A DNA stretch of 9,426 nt. It comes from JAZKFT01 sp043760535. Its GTDB lineage: Bacteria > Bacteroidota > Bacteroidia > Chitinophagales > Chitinophagaceae. The DNA lies in NCBI GenBank assembly GCA_043760535.1, contig JAYUOV010000256.1:1-9426 (forward strand), in the 5' to 3' direction. The notes under the pieces were generated by a model that did no database searches, was not told the origin of the DNA, and worked only from the letters and a program-made list of their open reading frames with translations. Positions 1 through 6,364 of the stretch are shown piece by piece (positions within the stretch are counted from its first letter, which is position 1; the number at the start of each line of letters is the position of its first letter). Both the position numbers and the translations under genes were made by a program.

Positions 1-1
1 A

Positions 2-91
2 ACTAAAAATGTTATAAACAACTTGGCTATCAGCACCTCCGACCTTACTTTTTCAGGTGGTGGCTATATCATTTATATGTTAATCAGATAG
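2..91 (+). CDS. possible C-terminal end of a gene entering from the left (partial)
   Basis: Frame 2 is open from the window edge to a TAG at 89-91 and would encode a 29-residue tail containing SGGGYIIYMLIR. The other two plus-strand frames stop within 15 nt, and the minus-strand frames are broken. The codons look ordinary, and the tail would end 28 nt before the stop of the convergent gene at 119, which is a normal convergent spacing. The piece is too short to assign a family, and an open frame of this length can occur by chance. Confidence 0.3.
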   Translation, partial: TKNVINNLAISTSDLTFSGGGYIIYMLIR

Positions 92-118
92 AAGTGCCAG
101 TTCAATCGTTATCGGAAC

Positions 119-1024
119 TTATTTTCTTTCTTCTAACGCAATTTGTTTTTCAAATTTATTGTGTATTAACAGTATCAACAATCCAAATACGATAGCAGAA
201 ACAATGAGTAACGTATTTAATAAACCACTAACCGAAAACGATAACCTGATTAAGATAGTGGAGATAATGAACCCGGAGTTTCGGATTACCGTGTGAAAAT
301 CATCTGTATGAAAAAAGGAAAATAACAATAGAATAACATCCGCTATGATTAATATGGTAAAAAACTGTTCGAAGAATACATTATTGATATCTTTAAATGA
401 AACAGGGTTACCTGGATATACAATGCCCATGCTCCAGTTAAAAAACGAATAAATAGCAAGTGCCATCAGCACAGGCACTAATGCAGTAGCCAATACTTTT
501 TTTATTTTGATGAATCTTGAAATACCTGCCATGGATTGTTCCTTGTGTAACGCATTCCTATCCCTTTTTTTACTGTGCGTATAAAATTGGTAAATGAGAT
601 AAAAGAGCACTATCGATGCCAACAAATCGTAGGTAAATTGCAGGTCATATTTTATTTGGAACCAATCAGAGGACATTGATAAATTAGAGAGGTCCTTGAA
701 TAATCTTCTGATGATGATGAGTGTTATTATTTCATATTGCTTGTTAATATAGGTAGTAAAGGATTTTGGAAGATAATGTATTAAAAGGTATACCTCATAA
801 ACGAGGATAAACGAAAACGGAGTGTAAATGGCAGCGATGGGATTTTTAAAAAGATCGGATGGCGTATTTAACTCAATAATACCAAAATCAACCAGATAGA
901 TCAAAGCCAAATGAATAATGAAACTGGCGATCGCTATTACTAAAATAATTTTTTCACTCTTTCTTTTAGTAGTTTCCGAAAGGAGTTTTTGATAGAGGAC
1001 TTCCAGGTAGGTTTTGATTATCAT
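119..1024 (-). CDS. uncharacterised polytopic membrane protein
   Basis: This gene encodes a protein of about 301 residues from the ATG at 1024; an in-frame ATG at 1060 would add 12 residues. The later start is preferred because the extra residues (MLLLFHLYSICK) lie in an A/T-rich leader and the sequence from MIIKTYLEVL reads as a natural amphipathic start. I count about seven hydrophobic segments, near residues 25-46, 63-85, 130-150, 177-197, 216-238, 249-270 and 272-290. A charged stretch, KQYEIITLIIIRRLFKDLS, lies between the second and third segments, and the C-terminus is short and charged. There are no catalytic, transport or nucleotide-binding motifs that I recognise. It is probably an inner-membrane protein. 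It diverges from pdhA and converges on the possible partial gene at 2-91. Function unknown. Confidence 0.75.
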   Translation of the reverse strand: MIIKTYLEVLYQKLLSETTKRKSEKIILVIAIASFIIHLALIYLVDFGIIELNTPSDLFKNPIAAIYTPFSFILVYEVYLLIHYLPKSFTTYINKQYEIITLIIIRRLFKDLSNLSMSSDWFQIKYDLQFTYDLLASIVLFYLIYQFYTHSKKRDRNALHKEQSMAGISRFIKIKKVLATALVPVLMALAIYSFFNWSMGIVYPGNPVSFKDINNVFFEQFFTILIIADVILLLFSFFHTDDFHTVIRNSGFIISTILIRLSFSVSGLLNTLLIVSAIVFGLLILLIHNKFEKQIALEERK

Positions 1025-1126
1025 TTTGCAAATGGAGTATAAATGAAAAAGTAACAACAAGAAAAGATAAAAGTTCCTTCGCTGTGGTTTGTGTCTCCAC
1101 CAATGTTATCAAATTAGTGATACCAG

Positions 1127-1138
1127 CCTGATATCAGG
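1127..1138. promoter_or_regulatory. 12-bp perfect palindrome in a divergent intergenic region
   Basis: CCTGATATCAGG is perfectly self-complementary. A related word, TGATACCA, lies just to its left at 1118-1125, so the site resembles a pair of half-sites. It falls between the start of the membrane protein (1024) and the pdhA promoter, where an operator could act on either gene. No regulator is identified, and a 12-bp palindrome could be chance. Confidence 0.25.
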
Positions 1139-1231
1139 GACCATTCATGTATTTTGTGGCTAATCAAAAACATGTGGCTTTCTATTTTATTCGCCTCAAT
1201 TTTCTGCCCTTCCATTCTCAACATTCCCCCC

Positions 1232-1239
1232 TATATTTG
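1232..1239 (+). promoter_or_regulatory. Bacteroidota -7 promoter element for pdhA
   Basis: TATATTTG matches the Bacteroidota -7 consensus TAnnTTTG at every defined position. It lies 15 nt before the ATG at 1255, so transcription would start about 1244-1247 with a very short leader. No convincing TTG/TTTG -33 element sits at the usual 19-20 nt upstream, where the sequence is pyrimidine-rich. If used, this promoter rules out translation from the upstream in-frame ATG at 1147. Confidence 0.5.
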
Positions 1240-1254
1240 CGGCCTTATTTTACC

Positions 1255-2259
1255 ATGATTATGTCAAAGAAATTTTCAAAAGAAACCTATTTGTATTGGT
1301 ACGAACTGATGGTAACCATCCGCCAGTTTGAACTAAAGGCAGAAGAAATGTACAAGATGGCTGGCAAAATCCGTGGCTTCTTTCATGCCTACATAGGCCA
1401 GGAAGCTATTGGTGCAGGTTGTATGACAGCCACCCGTCAGCAAGATCCCTTTATTACGGGTTACCGTGATCATGGATTGGCCATTGCCAAAGGCATTTCA
1501 TTAAACGCCTGTATGGCAGAGTTGTACGGTAAAGCTACCGGAGCCGCAAAAGGCAAGGGTGGCAGCATGCACTTCTTTGGTGTTAAAGACAATTATTTTT
1601 ATGGTGGCCATGGCCTTGTAGGTGCACAGATAGGTACAGGCGCAGGTCTTGCTTTTGCAGAACATTATAAAGGAACCGACAATGTGTGCCTTGCCTTTTT
1701 TGGCGATGGAGCTGCAAGGCAGGGAATGCTGCATGAAGTGTGCAACATGGCTATGCTTTGGAAACTACCAGTAATTTTTATTTGTGAAAATAATAACTAT
1801 GCTATGGGTACTTCTGTAGAACGTACCAGTAATGTAAGGGATATTTATACCATTGCTGATGCGTACGATATGCCAGGAGATATGGTGGACGGAATGGATC
1901 CCGAAGCAGTACACGAAGCTGTAGAACGTGCTGTAAAACGTGCCAGAGAAGGAGGCGGACCCACACTTTTGGAGATGAAGACATATCGATACAAAGGGCA
2001 CTCTATCAGCGATCCGCAGAAATACCGTACCAAGGACGAAGTGGAAGAATATAAAGCACAAGATCCTATAGAAAAGGTGCTAATTACTATTCGAGAAAAC
2101 CATTTAGCCACAGAAGAGGAAATAAATGCTATTGATATCAGGATTAATGCAAAGGTGGAAGAATGCGTAAAATTTGCCGAAGAAAGTTCTTGGCCAAACG
2201 ACGACGAATTACTGAAAGATGTAATTACACAAGAGGACTATCCATTTATTACAGATTAG
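1255..2259 (+). CDS. pdhA: pyruvate dehydrogenase E1 component, alpha subunit
   Basis: This is the thiamine-diphosphate subunit of the pyruvate dehydrogenase complex. With E1 beta it decarboxylates pyruvate and passes the acetyl group to the E2 lipoyl domain, feeding acetyl-CoA into the TCA cycle. From the ATG at 1255 it has 334 residues, typical of single-domain bacterial E1 alpha; an ATG at 1261 (MSKKF) is equally possible. The frame stays open back to 1147, but those extra residues look non-native and precede the -7 box at 1232. The ThDP motif runs from GDG (150-152) to NNN (179-181) with the expected spacing. Other hallmarks are GKGGSMH (about 100-106) and the active-site loop RYKGHSISDP (245-254) followed by YRTKDEV. 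No E1 beta or E2 gene is in the window. A branched-chain 2-oxoacid dehydrogenase E1 alpha is possible but less likely. Confidence 0.93.
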   Translation: MIMSKKFSKETYLYWYELMVTIRQFELKAEEMYKMAGKIRGFFHAYIGQEAIGAGCMTATRQQDPFITGYRDHGLAIAKGISLNACMAELYGKATGAAKGKGGSMHFFGVKDNYFYGGHGLVGAQIGTGAGLAFAEHYKGTDNVCLAFFGDGAARQGMLHEVCNMAMLWKLPVIFICENNNYAMGTSVERTSNVRDIYTIADAYDMPGDMVDGMDPEAVHEAVERAVKRAREGGGPTLLEMKTYRYKGHSISDPQKYRTKDEVEEYKAQDPIEKVLITIRENHLATEEEINAIDIRINAKVEECVKFAEESSWPNDDELLKDVITQEDYPFITD

Positions 2260-2333
2260 TGACTGGGCATTAGGTGTTGGTAATTTGGAAGAAAATTAAA
2301 TCGCAAATCATAATTCATAAATCATACATTAAA

Positions 2334-3029
2334 ATGGCGGATACAAAAAAAGTGCAAGAAGTAGATGTGGCGGTGCAGGATGATTCTGAAAGGGTAATTA
2401 GTAAAGCCAAAGGCTTTTGGGGGAAAAACAAAAAAACCATTACAGCGTTTTTAATAGGTTTTATTGTAGCTGTTGGTGGTTTTTTTGGGTATAAAAAATT
2501 ATACAGCGAACCTAATAATGAAAAAGCCAATGAGGCTATTTGGAAAGCACAGCAATACTTGGGTTTAGACAGTATTAAACTGGCTCTCAATGGAGACGGG
2601 CAAAGCGCTGGTTTTGAAAAAGTGGCCAAAAATTATAGCGGCACCAAAGCAGGTAATCTGGCTAAATACTATACCGGCCTTTGCTACTTAAAATTGAGTG
2701 ATTTTAATAAAGCTGTTAACTACCTTAAAGATTACAGTGCAGATACAAAATCTACACAGGCACTTACTTACAGGCTATTGGGCGATGCTTACGGCGAACT
2801 GAACAAGAATGAAGAAGCTATAGAAAACTACGAAAAAGCCGGTAGGCATTTTACAGAAGACGAAGGGCAAAGTGCAGAGTCGCTTTTTCGTGCCGCACTT
2901 AAAAGTGAGGTAATTGGCAAAAATGAAAATGCCATTAAATATTATCAAGAGATTAAAGAAAAGTTTCCCAAGTCTGACCGTGGATATCAGGTAGATAAAT
3001 ATTTGGCAAGACTTGGTGTGGTACTGTAA
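2334..3029 (+). CDS. membrane-anchored tetratricopeptide-repeat protein
   Basis: The protein has 231 residues from the ATG at 2334 (MADTKKVQE); the frame is open to 2274, but that stretch is A/T-rich intergenic sequence. A charged cytoplasmic N-terminus of about 33 residues is followed by one transmembrane helix (about 35-53), and the rest should face the periplasm. That part carries about three TPR units, near 104-137 (AKYYTGLCYLKLSDFNKAVNYL), 142-175 (YRLLGDAYGELNKNEEAIENYEKA) and 180-213 (ESLFRAALKSEVIGKNENAIKYYQEI). The layout resembles YfgM-type TPR_21 proteins, which scaffold periplasmic assembly; that likeness is architectural only. It starts 74 nt after pdhA with no terminator between them, and a hairpin terminator follows 23 nt after its stop. 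It is therefore probably cotranscribed with pdhA. TPR proteins bind other proteins; the partner is unknown. Confidence 0.85.
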   Translation: MADTKKVQEVDVAVQDDSERVISKAKGFWGKNKKTITAFLIGFIVAVGGFFGYKKLYSEPNNEKANEAIWKAQQYLGLDSIKLALNGDGQSAGFEKVAKNYSGTKAGNLAKYYTGLCYLKLSDFNKAVNYLKDYSADTKSTQALTYRLLGDAYGELNKNEEAIENYEKAGRHFTEDEGQSAESLFRAALKSEVIGKNENAIKYYQEIKEKFPKSDRGYQVDKYLARLGVVL

Positions 3030-3052
3030 AAATTAAAATTTTATTAGAAAGT

Positions 3053-3079
3053 AGCGGTACATTTTGTATCGCTTTTTTT
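3053..3079 (+). terminator. intrinsic terminator after the TPR gene, directly before ribH
   Basis: AGCGGTAC (3053-3060) pairs with GTATCGCT (3066-3073) across an ATTTT loop, giving 8 bp including one G-U pair, followed by a run of seven T (3073-3079). The hairpin starts 23 nt after the TPR stop and the T-run ends 19 nt before the ribH ATG. It should end the pdhA-TPR transcript, so ribH needs read-through or a promoter located inside the terminator. Confidence 0.7.
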
Positions 3080-3098
3080 GTTTTCAACTAAAAAAAGT

Positions 3099-3590
3099 AT
3101 GGCTAGTATAGGAAATGTAAAGCTGATAGAAGCCACCATAAAAGGTTTGCCAAAAGATGCTGTTGTTGTAATTGTAAAAACTGAATGGAATTCGATTATC
3201 ATCAATAAACTTGAGGCAGGTTGTAAAAAGGTATTAAAAGAAAATGGCGTTAAAAGCGTAACGGTGATAGTGCCAGGAGCAGTAGAAATACCATTTGCCA
3301 TTAAAGCCTATGCGAAATCGGCAACCAAAGCCGATGCATTTGTGGCACTGGCCTGTGTTATTAAAGGCGATACGCCCCATTTTGACTATGTATGCCAAAG
3401 TATTACACAGGGCATTACCATACTCAATACGCAACTAGAAGTGCCGGTTATTTATGGCGTACTTACTGTTAACGAAGAATATCAGGCCATAGAGCGTATT
3501 GGTGGTAAGCACGGCCATAAAGGCGAAGAGGCGGCTACCACGGCTTTGAAAATGATTGCTTTGAATAGGAAAATGGTTAGTAGTAAATAG
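3099..3590 (+). CDS. ribH: 6,7-dimethyl-8-ribityllumazine synthase
   Basis: The enzyme condenses 5-amino-6-ribitylaminouracil with 3,4-dihydroxybutanone 4-phosphate, the penultimate step of riboflavin synthesis. It is cytosolic and usually a pentamer or 60-mer. From the ATG at 3099 (MASIGNVK) it has 163 residues, the normal family length; an upstream in-frame TTG at 3078 lies in a terminator T-run and is rejected. Visible hallmarks are the substrate-stacking aromatic in TEWN (W30), VPGAVEIPFA (58-67), the catalytic-loop motif GDTPHFDYV (90-98, general base H94), and PVIYGVLTVNEEYQA followed by an HKGEEAA phosphate-site segment. It stands apart from other rib genes here. I see no FMN riboswitch in the short leader, which is instead occupied by the preceding terminator. 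Confidence 0.95.
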   Translation: MASIGNVKLIEATIKGLPKDAVVVIVKTEWNSIIINKLEAGCKKVLKENGVKSVTVIVPGAVEIPFAIKAYAKSATKADAFVALACVIKGDTPHFDYVCQSITQGITILNTQLEVPVIYGVLTVNEEYQAIERIGGKHGHKGEEAATTALKMIALNRKMVSSK

Positions 3591-3823
3591 AAAGTAGGAA
3601 TTAGGGACTGGTGGTTTGGCATTGTCGGTTAGGCTTACAGCGAGGGGTATGTTTTGAATTTGGTAATCAAGATTTCCTGCGAAGCAGGTTAAAATAATCT
3701 GTGGTTATCCGTCCCTTCATTATCATAGGTGGGCTTACAGGTATACATTTATTTACCACTCGCAATCTTTTGTAGAAGTTTAGAAAATCGGTTTAGTTTT
3801 TTCAGTTTTAATTTTATTGTATT
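3591..3823. other. intergenic region with short repeats and a small hairpin
   Basis: This 233-nt non-coding stretch begins with a TTAGGGA word (3601-3607). GGCTTACAG occurs at 3632-3640 and again at 3732-3740, exactly 100 nt apart. A perfect 5-bp GC-rich hairpin, CCTGC-GAA-GCAGG, lies at 3676-3688 without a T-run. A weak promoter candidate for the next gene is TTTG at 3769-3772 with TAGTTTTT at 3794-3801, which is only 7 of 8 to the -7 consensus with a 21-nt spacer. No open frame here looks protein-like. Confidence 0.4.
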
Positions 3824-4546
3824 ATGTTTAATGTTCAATTATTTGTGCCCTGTTTTGTAGATCAGTTGTACCCAAAGGTGGCTATTAATATGGCCAAAGT
3901 GCTGGAGAAAGTCGGCTGCGAAGTAAGCTACAATACCAACCAAACCTGCTGCGGACAACCTGCCTTTAACGCCGGTTTTTGGGACGATGCCAAAGCCATT
4001 TGTAATAAATTTATTAAAGACTTTAGCGGTGCCGAATACATTGTGGCTCCAAGTGCCAGTTGTGTTGGTTTTGTAAGAAATTATTATACCAAATTGTTTG
4101 ATAATAGCAGCCAGCACAACGATGTAAAAGATCTGCAAAGCCGCATATTCGAGTTTAGTGAGTTTATGATTCAGGTTCTTAAAGTGGACGATGTAGGAGC
4201 TACGCTAGCAGGTAGAGCTACTTACCACGATAGCTGTGCCGGCCTCAGAGAATGTAAAATAAAAACTGAACCGAGGCAATTGCTCAGCAAAGTAGCCGGG
4301 CTGCAGCTTACCGAGATGAACGACGTAGAAACCTGCTGCGGTTTTGGCGGCACATTCGCCGTAAAGTTTGAGCCCATCAGCATTGCCATGGCCGACCAAA
4401 AAGTTACCAATGCCGAAGCGACAGGGGCCGACTATATCATTAGCACCGACATGAGTTGCCTGATGCATATTGATGGCTACGCAAAAGCCAATGGCAAAGC
4501 CATCCAATCGCTGCACCTGGCCGATGTACTGGCAAGTGGTTGGTAG
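3824..4546 (+). CDS. CCG-domain (Fe-S)-binding protein, LutA/LldE/GlpC-type
   Basis: This 240-residue protein has two cysteine-rich CCG domains and is the size of B. subtilis LutA and E. coli YkgE, which take part with LutB and LutC in L-lactate oxidation to pyruvate. The first domain has C10, the C42-C43 pair in TCCGQPAFN, and C80 in APSASC. The second has C138 in YHDSC, C171-C172 in ETCCGFGGTF, and C212 in DMSC. The spacing is nearly the same in both halves, so all ligands for Fe-S or heterodisulfide-reductase-type clusters are present. The ATG at 3824 is the natural start (MFNVQLFVPCF). There is no lutB or lutC beside it, so the lactate role rests on family alone; it could serve another oxidase such as a glycolate or glycerol-3-phosphate system. 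The next gene starts 107 nt downstream on the same strand. Confidence 0.88.
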   Translation: MFNVQLFVPCFVDQLYPKVAINMAKVLEKVGCEVSYNTNQTCCGQPAFNAGFWDDAKAICNKFIKDFSGAEYIVAPSASCVGFVRNYYTKLFDNSSQHNDVKDLQSRIFEFSEFMIQVLKVDDVGATLAGRATYHDSCAGLRECKIKTEPRQLLSKVAGLQLTEMNDVETCCGFGGTFAVKFEPISIAMADQKVTNAEATGADYIISTDMSCLMHIDGYAKANGKAIQSLHLADVLASGW

Positions 4547-4613
4547 TTTTGTTATTCGATAATTTGTTAATGGATAATGGAAAATGGCAGCTACTTGAAA
4601 TTGATTCCCAACG

Positions 4614-4644
4614 CTAAACCTCTAAACTTCTAAACCCTAAACCT
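4614..4644. repeat. degenerate tandem CTAAACYY repeat before the EVE gene
   Basis: Four head-to-tail units are visible: CTAAACCT (4614-4621), CTAAACTT (4622-4629), CTAAACC (4630-4636) and CTAAACCT (4637-4644). They end 9 nt before the ATG of the EVE-domain gene. A separate short tandem, based on AATGGA/AATGGAA, lies at 4568-4586. These look like the low-complexity word repeats seen between Bacteroidota genes; no function is assigned. Confidence 0.6.
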
Positions 4645-4653
4645 TACGCCTTT

Positions 4654-5061
4654 ATGCCACATTGGTTAATTAAATCGGAGCCTTTTAAATACAGTTGGGA
4701 TCAGTTTGTAAAAGACAAACAAACCTTTTGGGATGGGGTACGCAATTATGCGGCCCGTAACAACCTCAAGGCCATGAAAAAGGGCGATGAAGTATTTTTT
4801 TACCATAGCAACGAAGGCCTGGAAATTGTAGGCATTGCCAAAGTAGCCAAAGAGTTTTACCAAGACCCAACAACAGAAGACCCCAACTGGGTAGTGGTGG
4901 AATTTAAGCCAGTGCGTAAACTAAAAAGCCCGGTTAGATTGGCGATGATGAAAGCCGATATAAGGCTGGAGAAAATGGATTTGATACGGCTTGGCCGCCT
5001 TTCTGTTGGTGCTGTAACCGATGCGGAGTGGGCTGTGGTGCTGGGGCTGGCAGGGGAGTAG
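4654..5061 (+). CDS. EVE (PUA-like) domain protein
   Basis: A 135-residue single-domain protein, full length for the EVE family (bacterial relatives of human THYN1). The fold is PUA-like; EVE domains are known or proposed to bind modified bases such as 5-methylcytosine derivatives in DNA or modified RNA. Diagnostic residues are the N-terminal HWLIKSEP, the FWDGVRNYAARNNL segment (25-38) with W26 and R30-N31, and EVFFYHSNEG (46-55), which line the ligand pocket in family structures. WVVVEFKPV (79-87) is a central strand. The ATG at 4654 is the only reasonable start. It follows the CCG-domain gene by 107 nt and is closed by a strong terminator at 5121. It stands alone here and is not fused to a nuclease, so I infer a housekeeping rather than a restriction role. 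Confidence 0.9.
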   Translation: MPHWLIKSEPFKYSWDQFVKDKQTFWDGVRNYAARNNLKAMKKGDEVFFYHSNEGLEIVGIAKVAKEFYQDPTTEDPNWVVVEFKPVRKLKSPVRLAMMKADIRLEKMDLIRLGRLSVGAVTDAEWAVVLGLAGE

Positions 5062-5063
5062 AG

Positions 5064-5078
5064 ACGCCATGCTGGCGT
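5064..5078. repeat. short GC-rich hairpin, possible palindromic repeat remnant
   Basis: ACGCCA (5064-5069) and TGGCGT (5073-5078) form a perfect 6-bp stem around a TGC loop, immediately after the EVE stop codon. There is no T-run, so it is not a terminator by itself. It resembles the GAGACGCnn...GCGTCTC palindromes scattered through many Bacteroidota genomes, but only half of the outer arm is present. Confidence 0.35.
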
Positions 5079-5120
5079 ATGAAACTTGCAAATAAAATCA
5101 TTAAGTTCCTACTAATAATT

Positions 5121-5146
5121 AGGCGCCAACACGGCGCCTTTTTTTT
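5121..5146 (+). terminator. strong rho-independent terminator after the EVE gene
   Basis: AGGCGCC (5121-5127) pairs perfectly with GGCGCCT (5133-5139) around an AACAC loop, followed by eight T (5139-5146). The stem is almost entirely G-C. It lies 59 nt beyond the EVE stop codon and separates that gene from the lipoprotein gene downstream. Confidence 0.9.
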
Positions 5147-5180
5147 CATTTCTTTTAACACTCTTTTTTCAGGTTACCAT

Positions 5181-5216
5181 TTTGTGTAGGGCAGTATCAA
5201 TCTGCATCTACACAAA
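5181..5216. promoter_or_regulatory. long hairpin upstream of the DUF4349 lipoprotein gene
   Basis: TTTGTGTAG (5181-5189) is perfectly complementary to CTACACAAA (5208-5216), and inside it GCAG (5191-5194) pairs with CTGC (5202-5205) around a 7-nt loop. This gives 9 plus 4 bp separated by a small internal loop. It is not followed by a T-run, so it is probably not a terminator. It lies 93 nt before the lipoprotein ATG, between the preceding terminator and that gene. It could be a leader structure or a large inverted-repeat operator. Confidence 0.5.
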
Positions 5217-5309
5217 GGCTGGTGCACAACAGCTTTTTCAGCGATTACCTGCAGGTGCATGTAGGTAGTGGCTGCTCATTTTATCCTTCATTTATTAAAC
5301 TTATTTACA

Positions 5310-6263
5310 ATGAAACACTCGTTGCTAATTGCAGCATGGCTTTGCTTTGCCATATTCGGATGCAGGCAATCCGAATCTCCTAATCAGGCTATACAAGACA
5401 GGACTGAAACCGAAGAAAGAAATTATAAAGCAGATGAAAAAAGCGAAAATCAGGGTTATGCCGATAGCGTAACTGTTGGTAATGGCTCTTCTTCGGCAGC
5501 AGAAGAAAATCCCAGAGACAAGGAGCATACATTTATCCGAACTTCGGATGTAAGGTTTAAAGTAAAAAATGTAGAAGCCGCAACATATCGAATAGAAGAT
5601 ATTACCAACATGCACGGTGGTTTTGTAACCTTTACCCACCTCAACAGTACAATAGATAATGTAGCTACAACGCCCATCAGTGCTGATTCTTCGCTGGTAA
5701 CCACCAGCTTTACTGTAGCCAATATCATGACGATACGAGTGCCGAATGTAAGGCTCGACACGACACTAAAAGACATAGCAAGACTGGTAGATTATCTCGA
5801 TTACCGCATTATAAAAGCAGCCGATATTTCGTTACAATTACAGGGAAATACCCTGGCACAAACAAGAATGGCCACCAACCGGAAAAGACTGGTACAAGCC
5901 ATCGAAAACCGTGGTAAAAAACTTACGGATGTAACCGAAGCCGAAGAGTCGCTGCTGGATAAACAACAACAGGCCGATGACGCCCTGCTTGAAAACATGG
6001 GCTTAAATAATCAGGTGAAATACAGCACCGTACAGCTATACCTGTACCAGCGGCAGGGTATTAAAAGGGAACTGATAGCTAACGATAAAAATATTGCAGC
6101 ATACAGGCCGGGCTTTGGCAGCAGGTTGCTTGAGTCATTACAATCCGGCCTGGAAGTAGTGGCCGATATTTTGGTTTCCCTCACTAAACTGTGGTGGCTT
6201 TTTCTGTTTATTATTTTAGGTTGGGTTGTGTATAAAAAGTATGGTTATAAATTGGGGAAGTAG
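5310..6263 (+). CDS. DUF4349-family lipoprotein with a C-terminal membrane helix
   Basis: The protein has 317 residues from the ATG at 5310; the frame is open to 5268, but MKHSLLIAAW begins a clear signal peptide. It ends in a lipobox-like IFGC (15-18) with C18 as the lipidation site; phenylalanine at -2 is slightly unusual. Residues 19-72 are a polar, acidic, probably disordered linker. The DUF4349 region starts near 73 (TFIRTSDVRFKVKNVEAATYRIEDITNMHGGFV). It continues through the strand ANIMTIRVPN (137-146) and a helical, likely coiled-coil segment (about 185-230), and closes with a strand, YSTVQLYLYQ (238-247). A transmembrane helix (about 291-309) and a basic tail KKYGYKLGK follow. It is probably an envelope protein; the biochemical role of the family is unknown. 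It is monocistronic and convergent with the amidohydrolase gene. Confidence 0.82.
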   Translation: MKHSLLIAAWLCFAIFGCRQSESPNQAIQDRTETEERNYKADEKSENQGYADSVTVGNGSSSAAEENPRDKEHTFIRTSDVRFKVKNVEAATYRIEDITNMHGGFVTFTHLNSTIDNVATTPISADSSLVTTSFTVANIMTIRVPNVRLDTTLKDIARLVDYLDYRIIKAADISLQLQGNTLAQTRMATNRKRLVQAIENRGKKLTDVTEAEESLLDKQQQADDALLENMGLNNQVKYSTVQLYLYQRQGIKRELIANDKNIAAYRPGFGSRLLESLQSGLEVVADILVSLTKLWWLFLFIILGWVVYKKYGYKLGK

Positions 6264-6273
6264 GGGTTGGTAA

Positions 6274-6287
6274 TTAGGGATTAGGGG
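6274..6287. repeat. tandem TTAGGGN words in a convergent intergenic region
   Basis: TTAGGGA (6274-6280) is followed directly by TTAGGGG (6281-6287). Further on, GCCTACT is repeated in tandem at 6321-6334. Both lie in the 101-nt gap between two convergent genes, where I see no clear intrinsic terminator. The words resemble those at 2270-2276 and 3601-3607, and those at 4614-4644 on the complementary strand. Confidence 0.5.
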
Positions 6288-6364
6288 TTCATATTGAAAG
6301 GTATTCTGCATTTAAGTTCAGCCTACTGCCTACTGCGTTTAGATTCTAGCGTATTGCGTCTGTA

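Noticed and set aside
1501..2111. Several minus-strand open frames under pdhA
   Set aside because: They are shadows of a clear pdhA frame with strong ThDP motifs; none has protein-like composition.
3030..3098. FMN riboswitch upstream of ribH
   Set aside because: The 69-nt gap is far too short for the conserved FMN aptamer and is taken up by an intrinsic terminator.
3676..3688. CCTGC-GAA-GCAGG hairpin as a ribH terminator
   Set aside because: The stem is only 5 bp and is followed by TTAAAATAAT rather than a T-run, so it is not a convincing intrinsic terminator.
4582..4594. AAATGGCAGCTAC shared with 7742-7754 as evidence of another copy of the mobile element
   Set aside because: The match is 13 nt and does not continue on either side; it may be a coincidence between low-complexity intergenic stretches.
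4654..5061. EVE-domain gene as part of a defence or restriction island
   Set aside because: It is a stand-alone EVE domain flanked by metabolic and envelope genes, with no nuclease, methylase or helicase nearby.
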